The notes beneath the pieces are model-generated. The model worked only from the letters and a program-made list of their open reading frames with translations. It was not told where the DNA came from and did not search any database. The translations under genes and the position numbers were made by a program. Below are positions 20,953-29,844 of a stretch of DNA of 39,870 nucleotides, piece after piece (position 1 is the first letter of the stretch; every line of letters starts with the position of its first letter). The DNA comes from Zygnema cylindricum (lineage: Eukaryota > Streptophyta > Zygnematophyceae > Zygnematales > Zygnemataceae): NCBI GenBank assembly GCA_037447655.1, contig JBBHKE010000814.1, positions 1 to 39,870 on the forward strand, written 5' to 3'.

Positions 20953-21987
20953 TCTAGAAATTAAAGGCTATTTTAGTATTTTCTAGGTTGTGTAAAATGC
21001 AGAAAAAAAGCACAGGCAGTCTGCCTCTAACTCCTCTCTCCAGCTCCCACACTTGTCGCAGTCACTGAAAGTTAGAGAGGGAGATAGAGCCATGGCCGCC
21101 TATGCTGTCTAGACGGGGACAGACTTTAGATTGGTAGATTTACCATGATAGAACTTGACGGACCCATGATTTGAACCTGATACCTACAGTCCGTCAAATC
21201 TGTCAGTAGCCAGTAGCCTTAGCCATTTAAACTAGAATCAAGGTTAGACGATATAGGGTTTGATATATAGGTAAATCGGTACACCTAGGCTATTTCATTT
21301 AACGGGATATTTGGACATAGAAACAGTTTGTAAAGTACGGCGTACGAAATATCCGCAACGGATATCACACAATTTGTTTCGAAGGCGAAAGAAATATCGC
21401 GCAAGTATTTATGACGGCTAAGATTGAAATTTGATTTAATCGGAGGGCAGCGAAGCAAGCCGAGATCGTGGATTAGTTTTTCAGCGGTTTGTGGTCAATG
21501 ATACATCGAATGACAAGTGGCACAAGCATATTGGAATACAGCATCTCCAGGGATTTCAGGATCGAATCCAAAAATGACATGTGTCGACATATTGGCCATG
21601 TCGTACAATGGCCGTACAGAAAGTACACCGGCACCTGTACCTTTCTGTACGATACAATATTATAATTGGTGTCGTACTTTAGTAGATAGAGTTTTAGAGA
21701 GAGATAGGAATTAGAAATATTTCATAGGTAGGACCCTCTCTCCTAGAGAGCTTTTGTACAAAAGGTCAACTTTGACCCTTCATAACTTACTGTTCAGGGG
21801 AGCAAATTAAAAGATTCTTTTTGCTATCGACTCAGAGAAGTCTTACCTTCACAAGGGTAAAGGTCGTCATTGCTTTTGTTTGCCAGGGTGGCAGTTATTC
21901 GTGCTGAAAGACAAAGGGGTCAGGGTTATCCTAGAGGCTTCGTGTGAGCTACCTACTCTGAGGTCCTATGGAGGTCTCAAAGTTGCA
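20953..21987 (+). repeat. Copia family B 5' LTR
   Basis: It starts TCTAGAAATTAAAGG, a mutated form of the TGTAGAAATTGATGG start, and ends AAAGTTGCA directly before a primer-binding site. Length is about 1035 bp. It carries the common LTR blocks AGTATTTTCTAGG, GCCATGG, ACAAGTGGCAC and the GTACAGAAAGTAC hairpin near 21615-21650. A gag start follows. Confidence 0.75.
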
Positions 21988-22002
21988 GGTTATGGGCCCA
22001 CT
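21988..22002 (+). other. Primer-binding site (initiator tRNA-Met anticodon arm type)
   Basis: GGTTATGGGCCCACT follows the LTR directly. It differs by one base from GGTTATGGGCCCACC of the other two copies. The gag ATG at 21992 lies inside it. Confidence 0.65.
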
Positions 22003-22633
22003 ATCTAGGGTGCCCATATAAAATGGAGATGGCTTCATATACTGGGAAAGTATGATGACAGGAGCTCTATGTGAGAAACGGTTTTGGGGAATAGTGAGTG
22101 GACGGATGAGGCGTCCATCCAGTCTTGGGATACCTCCAAGGTTTACAGTAGTTAGATTCACTAGAGATGCAGATCCATCTTCAACGGAGGTGACAAAGGA
22201 AGTAGAGGTGGTGGACAAAGGAAAGGAGAAGGAGACGACCACACCAATAACAACTAGTTCGACATACATGTCACCTATTCCGAGGAATGAGGAGAATGAT
22301 ACTGATACCTGGGACTTCAACAATATGGCGGCAAAACACTTCATCCTCCGCCATCTTACTGAAGGTTTTGCATGTCCTCATTTGTAGGTAGAAAGGGCAT
22401 CCAATCTTTGGATGGCTCTCATAGAGATGTACCGAAGTGGTACGATTCAGCAACAACAGTTGGCTTATCAGAAAGTTAAGGAGTATTTATACAAAGGGGG
22501 GAAGGTGTTAGATTATTGCAATGAGCTTGCTACACTTTTCATGGAGCTAGAGAATGCTGGAAAAGATTTTAGTGAAAAAGAAAAGGTTAACTGTCTACTG
22601 ATGAAGTTACCCGATGAGTTCCAGAACATAGTC
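21992..22633 (+). pseudogene. Copia family B gag fragment, truncated by family C insertion
   Basis: Gag forms the virus-like particle that encloses element RNA. The frame opens MGPLSRVPI and then meets TAA where other copies have a TTC codon. Later segments match the other gag copies: ALCEKRFWGIVSGRMRRPSS, AAKHFILRHLTEGFACPHL, MYRSGTIQQQQLAYQKVKEY and CNELATLFMELENAGKDFSE. Several frame breaks occur. It ends after LMKLPDEFQNIV, exactly where the family C LTR begins at 22634; the zinc-knuckle part is absent. Confidence 0.75.
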
Positions 22634-24010
22634 TGCAGAAATTGATGGTCCTTTTTTAAGTATTTTCTAGGTCTAAATAGAAATACAGAAAGAAGCCGAG
22701 GCAGTCTATCTCTAAATTCCCCTCACCAAGCCCCCACACTTGTTGTAGTCACTAAAGGCTGGAAAGGGAGCTAGAGCCATGGCTACCTAAACTCTCTTTA
22801 GAAGACAGGGGGTGGATAAGGTTGATTCGGGTGGATTAGGTTGATTTACCAAAAGGTACTTGACGGATCTAGGAATTGATCCTGGTACCTGCCGTCCATC
22901 AAGTCAATGTAGTCGTTAACTTTAACCGTTATGTCTACAACTAGTGTTAGATATATAGAGTTCGATAAATATATAAATAGTTACACGTAGATTAATTCGT
23001 TTAACGGGAAATAGATACTAAGTACATAGATACAGTTTAATTTAGTACGGAGTACGGTACGGGGACGGAACGGATACCGCGCATTTGTTTCGCTATTGAA
23101 ACAAATACCGCGCACCAATTTTCGATGGCTAAAATTGAATGCCAGTTTAAATCAGACGGCCGCGATAAATGCCGAGATCGCGGACCAGGTTTTTTGGCTT
23201 TTGCGGACGTCACCACTCTGAATGACACGTGGCGACATTGTACAAGTTGCGGAATCTTCGGAAAGGAACATAACAAATTCGGATGTGATAAATGTCACAT
23301 TATAACATCATCGTACAATGTCCGTACAGAAAGTACTCCGGCACCTGTACTTTCTGTACGGTACCGTTTTTTTGACGTGGCATGACCTGGCGCCACGTGG
23401 AGGGATAAGATTTGGAAGCAGAAATTCTGGGGATTATAAGAACGAATTCGGATAGGACATGTGTTAAGTTTTTAGCCATGTCGTACGATTGCCGTAGAAA
23501 AGGTACACCGACACTTGTACCTTAATTTACTATACAGTAATTTGATTGGTCCGTACCTCAAAACTAGAGGGTTTAGAGAAGAGTTTAGTACTTAAATTTT
23601 TCTGGTAGGTAGCTGCCTCTCCCAGAGAGCACCTTGTATAAATGGCAAACTTTGGCCAGCCATAACTATCAATTCAGTTGACCATTTTCAGTGATTCTTT
23701 TTGCTGCGGACTCAACAGAGACCAAGCTACACAAGAGTGTAGTCGGCCAGACTCTTTGCTTCCGTTGGTGCCTGCATTTCTAAGGGAAAGTCAAAGTGAG
23801 TGAATGTGTCCAAATCTCATATTCTAACTTTGCATTCTGTGGTGGAACCGAGCACACAGAAAGTCTTATTTCACAAGGGTGAAGTTGTAATGGGGTTCAA
23901 TTGTCAAGGGGTCAATCATTTCGGTTTATATCAAGTTGGAGTCAGCACTATCTAGATTAGCTTCTTTTGATCTGCGAATTGTGTGTGGCAATGGAGCCCA
24001 TAGAATTTTA
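22634..24010 (+). repeat. Copia family C 5' LTR
   Basis: It runs from TGCAGAAATTGATGG to GCCCATAGAATTTTA, length 1377 bp, and is nearly identical over most of its length to 27069-28433. It contains an exact hairpin at 23322-23361, two CACGTG boxes (near 23225 and 23393) and TATA-like AT-rich segments downstream. The terminal CA has become TA here. Confidence 0.85.
23322..23361. promoter_or_regulatory. Conserved LTR hairpin
   Basis: CCGTACAGAAAGTAC and its exact reverse complement GTACTTTCTGTACGG are separated by 10 bases. It recurs, slightly changed, at 27743-27782 and in family B LTRs (near 21612-21652). It lies between CACGTG boxes in the LTR promoter region. Its role is unknown. Confidence 0.6.
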
Positions 24011-24025
24011 GGTTATGGGCCCACC
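24011..24025 (+). other. Primer-binding site overlapping the gag start codon
   Basis: GGTTATGGGCCCACC lies immediately after the LTR. Its reverse complement, GGTGGGCCCATAACC, corresponds to the anticodon stem-loop of plant initiator tRNA-Met as I recall it, not to the tRNA 3' end. The ATG at 24015-24017 opens gag. Confidence 0.75.
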
Positions 24026-25127
24026 ATCTAGGGTGCCTATATTCGATGGAACAGACTTCACTTATTGGGAGTTTACGATGGAGGGGTTGCTTTTCGAGAA
24101 GCACTTATGGGGAATTGTTTCGAGACAAGTGAGATGTCCGCCACCTGACTTTTGAGGAGCTTACTATCGAGAATCACCTGAGGCTGCCCAGAATATCAAC
24201 CGGAGTTCAGATGCAACAGAAGGAGAAGGGAAAAACCTTGCCGTGGAAGGGGAAAAAGGGGAGAAGGGAAAAGGAACACCGATGGTGAGGGGAGATAAGC
24301 TCTCGGCTATGGTTCCACTTGTGGGTGTTATAACTGAACAAAAAACTGAAGAAAATGACAAAAAAAATTGGGAATATAAAAACACTATAGCAAAACATCT
24401 CATACTTAGATATGTGTCTAAGCCCATTGCTATCACTCTTTTAAGTCTAACCAAGTCTTCGGCAATCTGGGAAACACTAATTCAGATTTATAAGTGTGAG
24501 ACTATACTGAGGCAGCAGTTACTAAAACAAGAAATAGAGGCCTATGTTTATAAAGGCGGTAGCATGATAGAGTTTTGCAATGATATTGCTGCGTTATATG
24601 TTGAGCTTGCTAGTGCGGGATATGTATAATCTGAGGAGAGAAAGATTAATACACTAATCATGAAACTCCCAGATGCGTACGAAAACATCATTTACTGTAT
24701 GCAGGGAATGGATGGCTCCTCGTGGACTTGGAGCATCACCATGGGGATAATACTTGTGAGGGAAAGCACCTAGGAGCTTCGTAGGGGAAGTGAGAGGGTG
24801 ACTGCATTTACAGCAGGTGGTGATTGGCGGAAGCGTGATGAGAGGAACGGCAGTGACGAGCAGAAGCGTGATGAGAGGAAGAAAGACAAAGGTAAACCTT
24901 ATCGGAACTTTGGTGGAAAGAGAGGGAAAAGAAAAGAAAGGGGAGCTTTGGAAAAAGGGGTTTGCTTCTTTTGTAGAGAACTAGGTCACCATATGGAGGA
25001 GTGTCCTCGTTTGGAAGAACTTAGAAGTTGGAGTGTGAATGAGGAGGAAGAAGGGGAAGAGGAGAAAGAGGATGAACAAATCTTGGAGCTTCTTCAAATC
25101 GGTAGAATGGAGAAGAGAGAAAAGTAA
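24015..25127 (+). pseudogene. Copia family C gag with zinc knuckle
   Basis: The reading frame begins at the ATG inside the primer-binding site: MGPPSRVPIFDGTDFTYWEF and so on, matching the usual copia gag opening in which FDG is followed by an aromatic and W. It continues in the same frame through IAKHLILRYVSKPIA, the IWETLIQIYKCETILRQQLL helix region and ERKINTLIMKLPDAYENII. It reaches a CCHC zinc knuckle (CFFCRELGHHMEEC, near 24960-25005), followed by an acidic tail. Stops at 24153, 24627 and about 25125 break it. The single continuous frame shows recent decay, with point mutations but few indels. Confidence 0.8.
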
Positions 25128-25145
25128 ACTGAAATTCCACGAAGG

Positions 25146-25775
25146 TAACAGTGTGCTTTTGGAGGTATAAGGGAAGTAAAGAGAGGGGGGGCACTTGAGG
25201 ATGTCAAGGAGTGTAGAGTGGATGACTTAGAAATGAGAAAGTTAGATCTAGGATCCATAAGTGAAAACGGGAAAGATAAAATTAATGAGGATAATTTTAT
25301 AGGTATGTTGGAATTAGAAAACTAGTCGGAAAGGGAGACCTCAACAGATTCCGAGGAAAGGGGAGAAGTGAAAATAAAAGGGTTTTTTAAGGATAAAGGA
25401 GAAGATGAATATTTAATGAAAGGTTTAGGGGAGGAGAAATACTTATTGGGAATAAATTTAGAAAGAGAGAGTGGAAAGAAATCCATAGGAGAGAGTGAGG
25501 AAAGTTTGATTTTTGCGGGTAATGCGTTTGACATCGCTAAAGGGAGTGATGGTATTTATGAAGGTGTGCATGTAAAAGGGTTAGCATCTGGGTGTATGTT
25601 GCAGATTGGAGATGGGGCTGGCTGTTTGGATTGCAAGAGGGAAACCGGTTTGTGTGTGGATGAAAAAGTGATGAGGTGGATAAAATCTTTGCTCGGATTT
25701 ATGAAAAGTGGGATGTTAAATAAAATATGTGATGCAATTATTATTTCAGTTCATCTAATGCACTGTGTTAAATAC
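25146..25775 (+). pseudogene. Copia family C: remnant of protease region, RT end and RNase H
   Basis: A start resembling QCAFGGIRE corresponds to the KCAFSGLKG just before the protease of the family B element. After a degenerate acidic stretch come KGLGEEKYLLGINLER, the end of RT (compare KDIGEARYILGIKIER), and GLASGCMLQIGDGAGC, the RNase H segment (compare RCTSGYVLYVGDGACC). WIKSLLGFMKSGMLNKICDA follows. Hence a large deletion fused the gag-protease border to the RT end, and the frame is the same as gag. The catalytic YVDD box, integrase and the first RNase H aspartate are gone. Confidence 0.65.
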
Positions 25776-25829
25776 GAGAGTTGTTCGTCTGCCGTGCTCT
25801 TTTTATTCGGGATCCTCATCACTTCCAAA

Positions 25830-26306
25830 TCAGAGGCGTGTTCCTCCTCTGGTTCCCGTGGGGTGCGGTTCCCGTTCTGGTTCCTCGCCATCTAAGAGTT
25901 CATGGTCCTCTTCATCTTCGCAATCGCCCTCTTTGGTTAGATTATACTCGCGGTCTTGCAAATTTTTTGACCCCTCCCCTCCCCTGCTTTCACCTGTTCC
26001 TTCCTCAGTGATAGCAACCTCAACCTGTTCTGTCTCCTCAACCGTTGACCTCCTCCGATCTGCCTCTACAATGGCTTTAGCTGTAACCAATAGCCTATCC
26101 TCATGTCAAATCTGGACTAATCTCCTTCTCTTCGGTTGTGGAGAAGATGACAATGCCATGAAGGCGGTAGTGATGGAGAGTTCAGGTAACTCAACGAGGG
26201 CGGGTAAGTTGTTTGTGTTGAGCGTAATGCTCTCGAGGCTGCTTCCACTAGGGTTGTCGCGCGAGTTGATGGCGTCTTTAAGGGGTAGGGTTGTGGGTTT
26301 TGTCAT
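25830..26306 (-). pseudogene. Unidentified acidic open frames downstream of the gypsy chromodomain
   Basis: Two minus-strand frames follow one another: one ending SSSPQPKRRRLVQI (26106-26306) and a very acidic one rich in Glu (25830-26090, with GDCEDEEDHELLDGEEPERE). I do not recognise them. They may be the disordered start of another gag (a second gypsy copy) or non-coding 3' sequence. The reverse strand also has a Ser/Pro-rich frame of 199 residues, which I regard as its shadow. Confidence 0.3.
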
Positions 26307-26447
26307 TGTAACCCTCCTTGTGTCGCAGCGTACGAGAGTAATTCAGTGTTCAATACTTCGCTGATTGCGATACTGCGGCGATATCAAAAATTTGACTTCC
26401 CCAACATTGCGGTTCACGACTTCGTTGTTGAAATTTTTATTGTCACC

Positions 26448-26567
26448 GTTGCAATTCTTTGTTAGCACAGCCGTGACGTTGCGATTCTCTGACAGCGCAC
26501 CAACCACATTGCGATCCATTGGCTGCGTAGCCGCTATGTTGTGATTTTCCATTGGCGCCGCTGCGTT
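26448..26567 (-). repeat. 30-bp tandem repeat encoding a decapeptide
   Basis: Four imperfect 30-bp units are present. On the minus strand one frame reads as ten-residue repeats around the core RNV (ATQPMDRNVVGAL, SENRNVTAVL). The units lie just downstream of the chromodomain frame, and weaker copies may continue toward 26400. Confidence 0.65.
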
Positions 26568-27068
26568 TCTTCATCAAGTCCCCAAGATAATTGTGACGGT
26601 TGCCACGCTGCGATTTGACTCCCTTGTACGCGTGTTGCGTTTGCCCCCCCCCGGTTAGGCTGAGTGTCCGCACTCTGCCGGAACTTACGCAACAATTCCG
26701 TAGCGTGGATATCGCGTTTGTCAAACCAAGAATCGTCCTCCGCGACATAACTCTTCCAGCGCACCAGATGATGAGTAGTCAGGGAATGTCCCAGTTGTAG
26801 CTGGCGAGATTTGAGAATTTCTTCCACTTCGGAACCCTGAACTAACAGCAGGGTGTATGTCCGAGGCAATTTGGAAAAATTGAATCGGGGTCATGAAACG
26901 GTTTGAAGTGCGAAACATGGAAAACATTATAGATATTCCAGGATTGAGGAATGTCGAGTTTGTAGGCAACGTCGTTCACCTATGAAAAGATAGTGAATGG
27001 CCGAGTAAAATTCGGGGCCAACTTACGAGAAAGGGCACTTGGTAGAGATAGGTTTGCCATTTGTAGGC
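26534..27068 (-). pseudogene. Gypsy integrase C-terminal part and chromodomain
   Basis: Directly after the solo LTR (27069) the minus strand continues with ANLSLPSALSRKLAPNFTRP, the GPY/F-like region, then DVAYKLDIPQSW and NVFHVSHFKPF. The chromodomain follows: EVEEILKSRQLQLGHSLTTH, then HLVRWKSYVAEDDSWFDKRD. Chromodomains of such elements bind modified histones and steer integration. A stop (near 27000) and a frameshift (around 26870) break the frame, which ends at 26534. Confidence 0.8.
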
Positions 27069-28433
27069 TGTTGATATTTGAGTATTTTCTAGGTTTGTAA
27101 TAGGATAGAAAAAGAGCTGAGGCGGTATGCCTCTAAATTCCCCTCACCAAGCCCCCACACTTGTTGTAGTCACTGAAGGCTGGAAAGGGAGCTAGAGCCA
27201 TGGCTACCTAAACTCTCTAGAGAAGACAGGGGGTGGATTAGGTTGATTGGGGTGGATTAGGTTGATTTACCGAAAGGTACTTGACGGATCTAGGAATTGA
27301 TCCTGGTACCTGCCGTCCATCAAGTTAATGTAGTCGTTAACTTTAACCGTTAAGTCTACAACTAGTGTTAGATATATAGAGTTCGATAAATATATAAATA
27401 GTTACACGTAGATTAATTCGTTTAACGGGAAATAGATACTAAGTACATAGATACAGTTTAATTTAGTACGGAGTACGGTACGGGGACGGAACGGATACCG
27501 CGCATTTGTTTCGCTATCGAAACAAATACCGCGCACCAATTTTTGACGACTAAAATTGAATGCCGGTTTAAATCGGACGGCCGCGATAAATGCCGAGATC
27601 GCGGAACAGGTTTTTTGGCGTTTGCGGACGTCACCACTCTAAATGACACGTGGCGACATTGTACAGGTTGCGGAATCTCCGGAAAGGAACATAACAAATC
27701 CGAATGTGACAAATGTCACATTATAACATCATCGTACAATGTCCGTACAGAAAGTACTCCGGCACCTATACTTTCTGTACGGTACCGTTTTTCTGACGTG
27801 GCATGACCTGGCGCCACGTGGAGGGATAAGATTTGGAAGCAAAAATTCTGGGGATTATAAGAGCGAATCCGGATAGGACATGTGTTAAGTTTTTAGCCAT
27901 GTCGTACGATTGCCGTACAAAAGTTACACCGGCACTTGTACCTTTATTTACTATACACTAATTTGATTGGTCCGTACCTCAAAACTAGAGGGTTTAGAGA
28001 GGAGTTTAGTACTTAAAATTTTTCTGGTAGGTAGTTGCCTCTTCGAGAGAGCACATTGTATAAATGGCAAACTTTGGCCAGCCATAACTACCAATTCAGT
28101 TGACCATTTTCAGTGATTCTTTTTGCTGCGGACTCAAGGGAGACCAAGCTACATAGGGGTGTAGTCGGTCAGACTCTTTGCCTGCCTTGGTGGCTGCATT
28201 TCTAAGGGAAAGTCAAAGTGAGTGAATGTGTCCAAATCTCATATTCTAACTTTGCATTCTGTGGTGGAACAGAGCACAAAAAAAGTCTTATTTCACAAGG
28301 GTGAAGCTGTAATGGGGTTGTGATTGTCAAGGGGTTAATCATTTGGGTTTTTATCAAGTTGGAGTCGGCACTATCTAGATTTGCTTCTTTTGATCTGCGA
28401 ATTTTGTGTGGTAATGGAGCCCATAGAATTTCA
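27069..28433 (+). repeat. Copia family C solo LTR inside gypsy integrase
   Basis: A 1365-bp LTR runs from TGTTGATATTTGAG to GCCCATAGAATTTCA, flanked by perfect 5-bp target duplications TAGGC (27064-27068 and 28434-28438). No internal sequence is attached. It is highly similar to the 5' LTR at 22634-24010. Without the LTR and one TAGGC, the gypsy frame would continue unbroken across the site. Confidence 0.95.
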
Positions 28434-28438
28434 TAGGC

Positions 28439-29110
28439 GAACCTTGTCTCCGACTCTTAAGACAACGTCCTTTCGATGGGCGTCTGCTTGCACCTTTTGA
28501 CGATCCTTCACCTGTTGGAGGGCCTTTGCCGCTTTATTAAGGTTTTCATGAAGCGTTTGTAGAAAGTCCAATGCGGCAGGAGTCTTTCTGCTGGCGGTCG
28601 ACAGATTTTGAGGAAGAATGGGTTGTCTGCCGTTCAAAGCAAAGGGCGTAGCGTTTTGTTGACGAATGAATCGCACTCTTCTACGCCATTTCAAGCGTCG
28701 TCAAATGGTCAACCCAATCTCTTTGTTGTGCCGACACAAAAGCTCGTAGGGCATCCTCCAATGTCTTATTAATACGTTTTGCCTCTCCATCTGTTTGAGG
28801 ATGATACGTTGTGGACATAACCAACTGTGTCCCGCATAGCCCAAACAGACTCTTTTAGAAGTGGTTGACAAATTTCCGGTCACGATCGCTGACAATCTTT
28901 TTTGTAAGTCCGTGGTGCCGGAATATCTCTCTGAAGAATAGTTTTTCCACATTTTGAGCCGTTGCTGTCGATTTTGTAGGCAAGAAATGTGCCATTTTTG
29001 TAAGATAATCCACTACAACAAATATCGAGTCGTACCCTTCCGTAGTCAACGGACTAGCAACTATAATGTCCATCGATATTGCTTCCCACAAAGCGGATGG
29101 TGTTGGCAGT
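28439..29110 (-). pseudogene. Gypsy integrase core
   Basis: Minus-strand segments carry the three catalytic positions: SMDIIVASPL (first Asp), KIVSDRDRKF (second Asp) and YHPQTDGEAKRINKTLED (Glu). They are followed by the region ending ATPFALNGRQPILP and the RKDVVLRVGDKVRL box. Frame changes occur near 28855 and 28695. Integrase joins the cDNA to the host chromosome. The solo LTR sits right after VRL. Confidence 0.85.
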
Positions 29111-29124
29111 GGTTGTAGTAGCCC

Positions 29125-29517
29125 TTAATTACCCGGATCCAATTTGTTTCTATTACATGAGTCACAATTTCGGACATATTCCGCAACGTCCCTTGTTAGA
29201 TTTGGCCAGTAGTATGCCCCAGCAATTCGTGCGATAGTTTTGTCTCGTCCTAAGTGTCCACTGAGGGGTTCATCATGATTTTGTTGCAGTATCATATGTC
29301 TTAACCCTAGATTTGTCGGAATGTACAACCGGGTTGTGCGACTCGGCTTGTACCGCCACATACCATTAGCTGTTTGAACCAAAATTTTCTTTTTCACTAG
29401 TTCCGCGATTGTATGGTCGCCATCGTACGCGACCTTAATTCTGTCAATCCATTGCTCGTCCACTTTCACCGTACTCGTCACTGCGTTGACTTTCAAGTCG
29501 ATAGTTTTATCCGTCAC
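29125..29517 (-). pseudogene. Gypsy integrase N-terminal zinc-binding domain (H2C2)
   Basis: The frame contains HDEPLSGHLGRDKTIARI and YYWPNLTRDVAEYVRNCDSC, giving the His-His-Cys-Cys zinc ligands of gypsy integrases, ending in CNRNKLDPGN and a stop. The preceding residues (VDEQWIDRIKVAYDGD and so on) are the usual connector from RNase H. Confidence 0.85.
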
Positions 29518-29844
29518 GTTGTTACCCGTAATCGCAACTTTATCTTTGCTATATTGCGGTGGTTGCGAAACCTGCTCTGCTGTGGGCGCAGCAACACCCG
29601 GCCTCCTCCAAAGAGCATCCGCCGGAGTTGTCTTGCCCGACTTGTATTCTATGGATAACCGGGTCTAAAGTTTTGTAGAAAAGTCATCCATCTAACTTGC
29701 TTCTTGGATAGCTTGGGTTGTATTTATAAATATTGTAATGCATGGTGGTCTATCATTACAGTGATTTGCTTCCCTTGGATATAACACTTCCAAGCCTCCA
29801 ACGCATTTATGATTGCTATTGTTTCGTTTTCATGCGTGGCCCAA
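29518..29844 (-). pseudogene. Gypsy RNase H, C-terminal remnant
   Basis: Broken minus-strand reading continues from the RT frame: an ALEAWKCYIQG-like segment, a DHHAL-type motif, and RLSIEYKSGKTTPADALWRR, the standard end of gypsy RNase H (IEYKxGKxNxxADALSRR). Several stops are present. Confidence 0.7.

Larger units (their letters stand above)
22634..25775 (+). mobile_element. Copia family C element, internally deleted, 3' end lost
   Basis: It consists of a 5' LTR (22634-24010), primer-binding site, gag with zinc knuckle, and then only remnants of the RT end and RNase H. Protease, integrase and most of RT are missing. The right end is not an LTR: around 25775 the sequence passes into minus-strand gypsy-side sequence. 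It is inserted in the family B gag fragment at its left. The 5' LTR is close in sequence to the solo LTR at 27069-28433. Confidence 0.75.

Noticed and set aside
23125-23385. 86-residue frame with several Cys residues, repeated at 27543-27806
   Set aside because: Both lie at the same place within family C LTRs, so similarity reflects LTR duplication. The Cys spacing is partly changed between copies and there is no evidence of translation.
25765-26364. 199-residue plus-strand Ser/Pro-rich frame
   Set aside because: Opposite strand of the acidic minus-strand frames in the gypsy 3' region. Its composition mirrors the Glu-rich reading and shows no motif.
22634-28433. Reading the LTRs at 22634 and 27069 as the two ends of one element
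   Set aside because: The 27069 LTR has its own TAGGC duplication inside gypsy sequence, and gypsy sequence lies between the two, so they are separate events.
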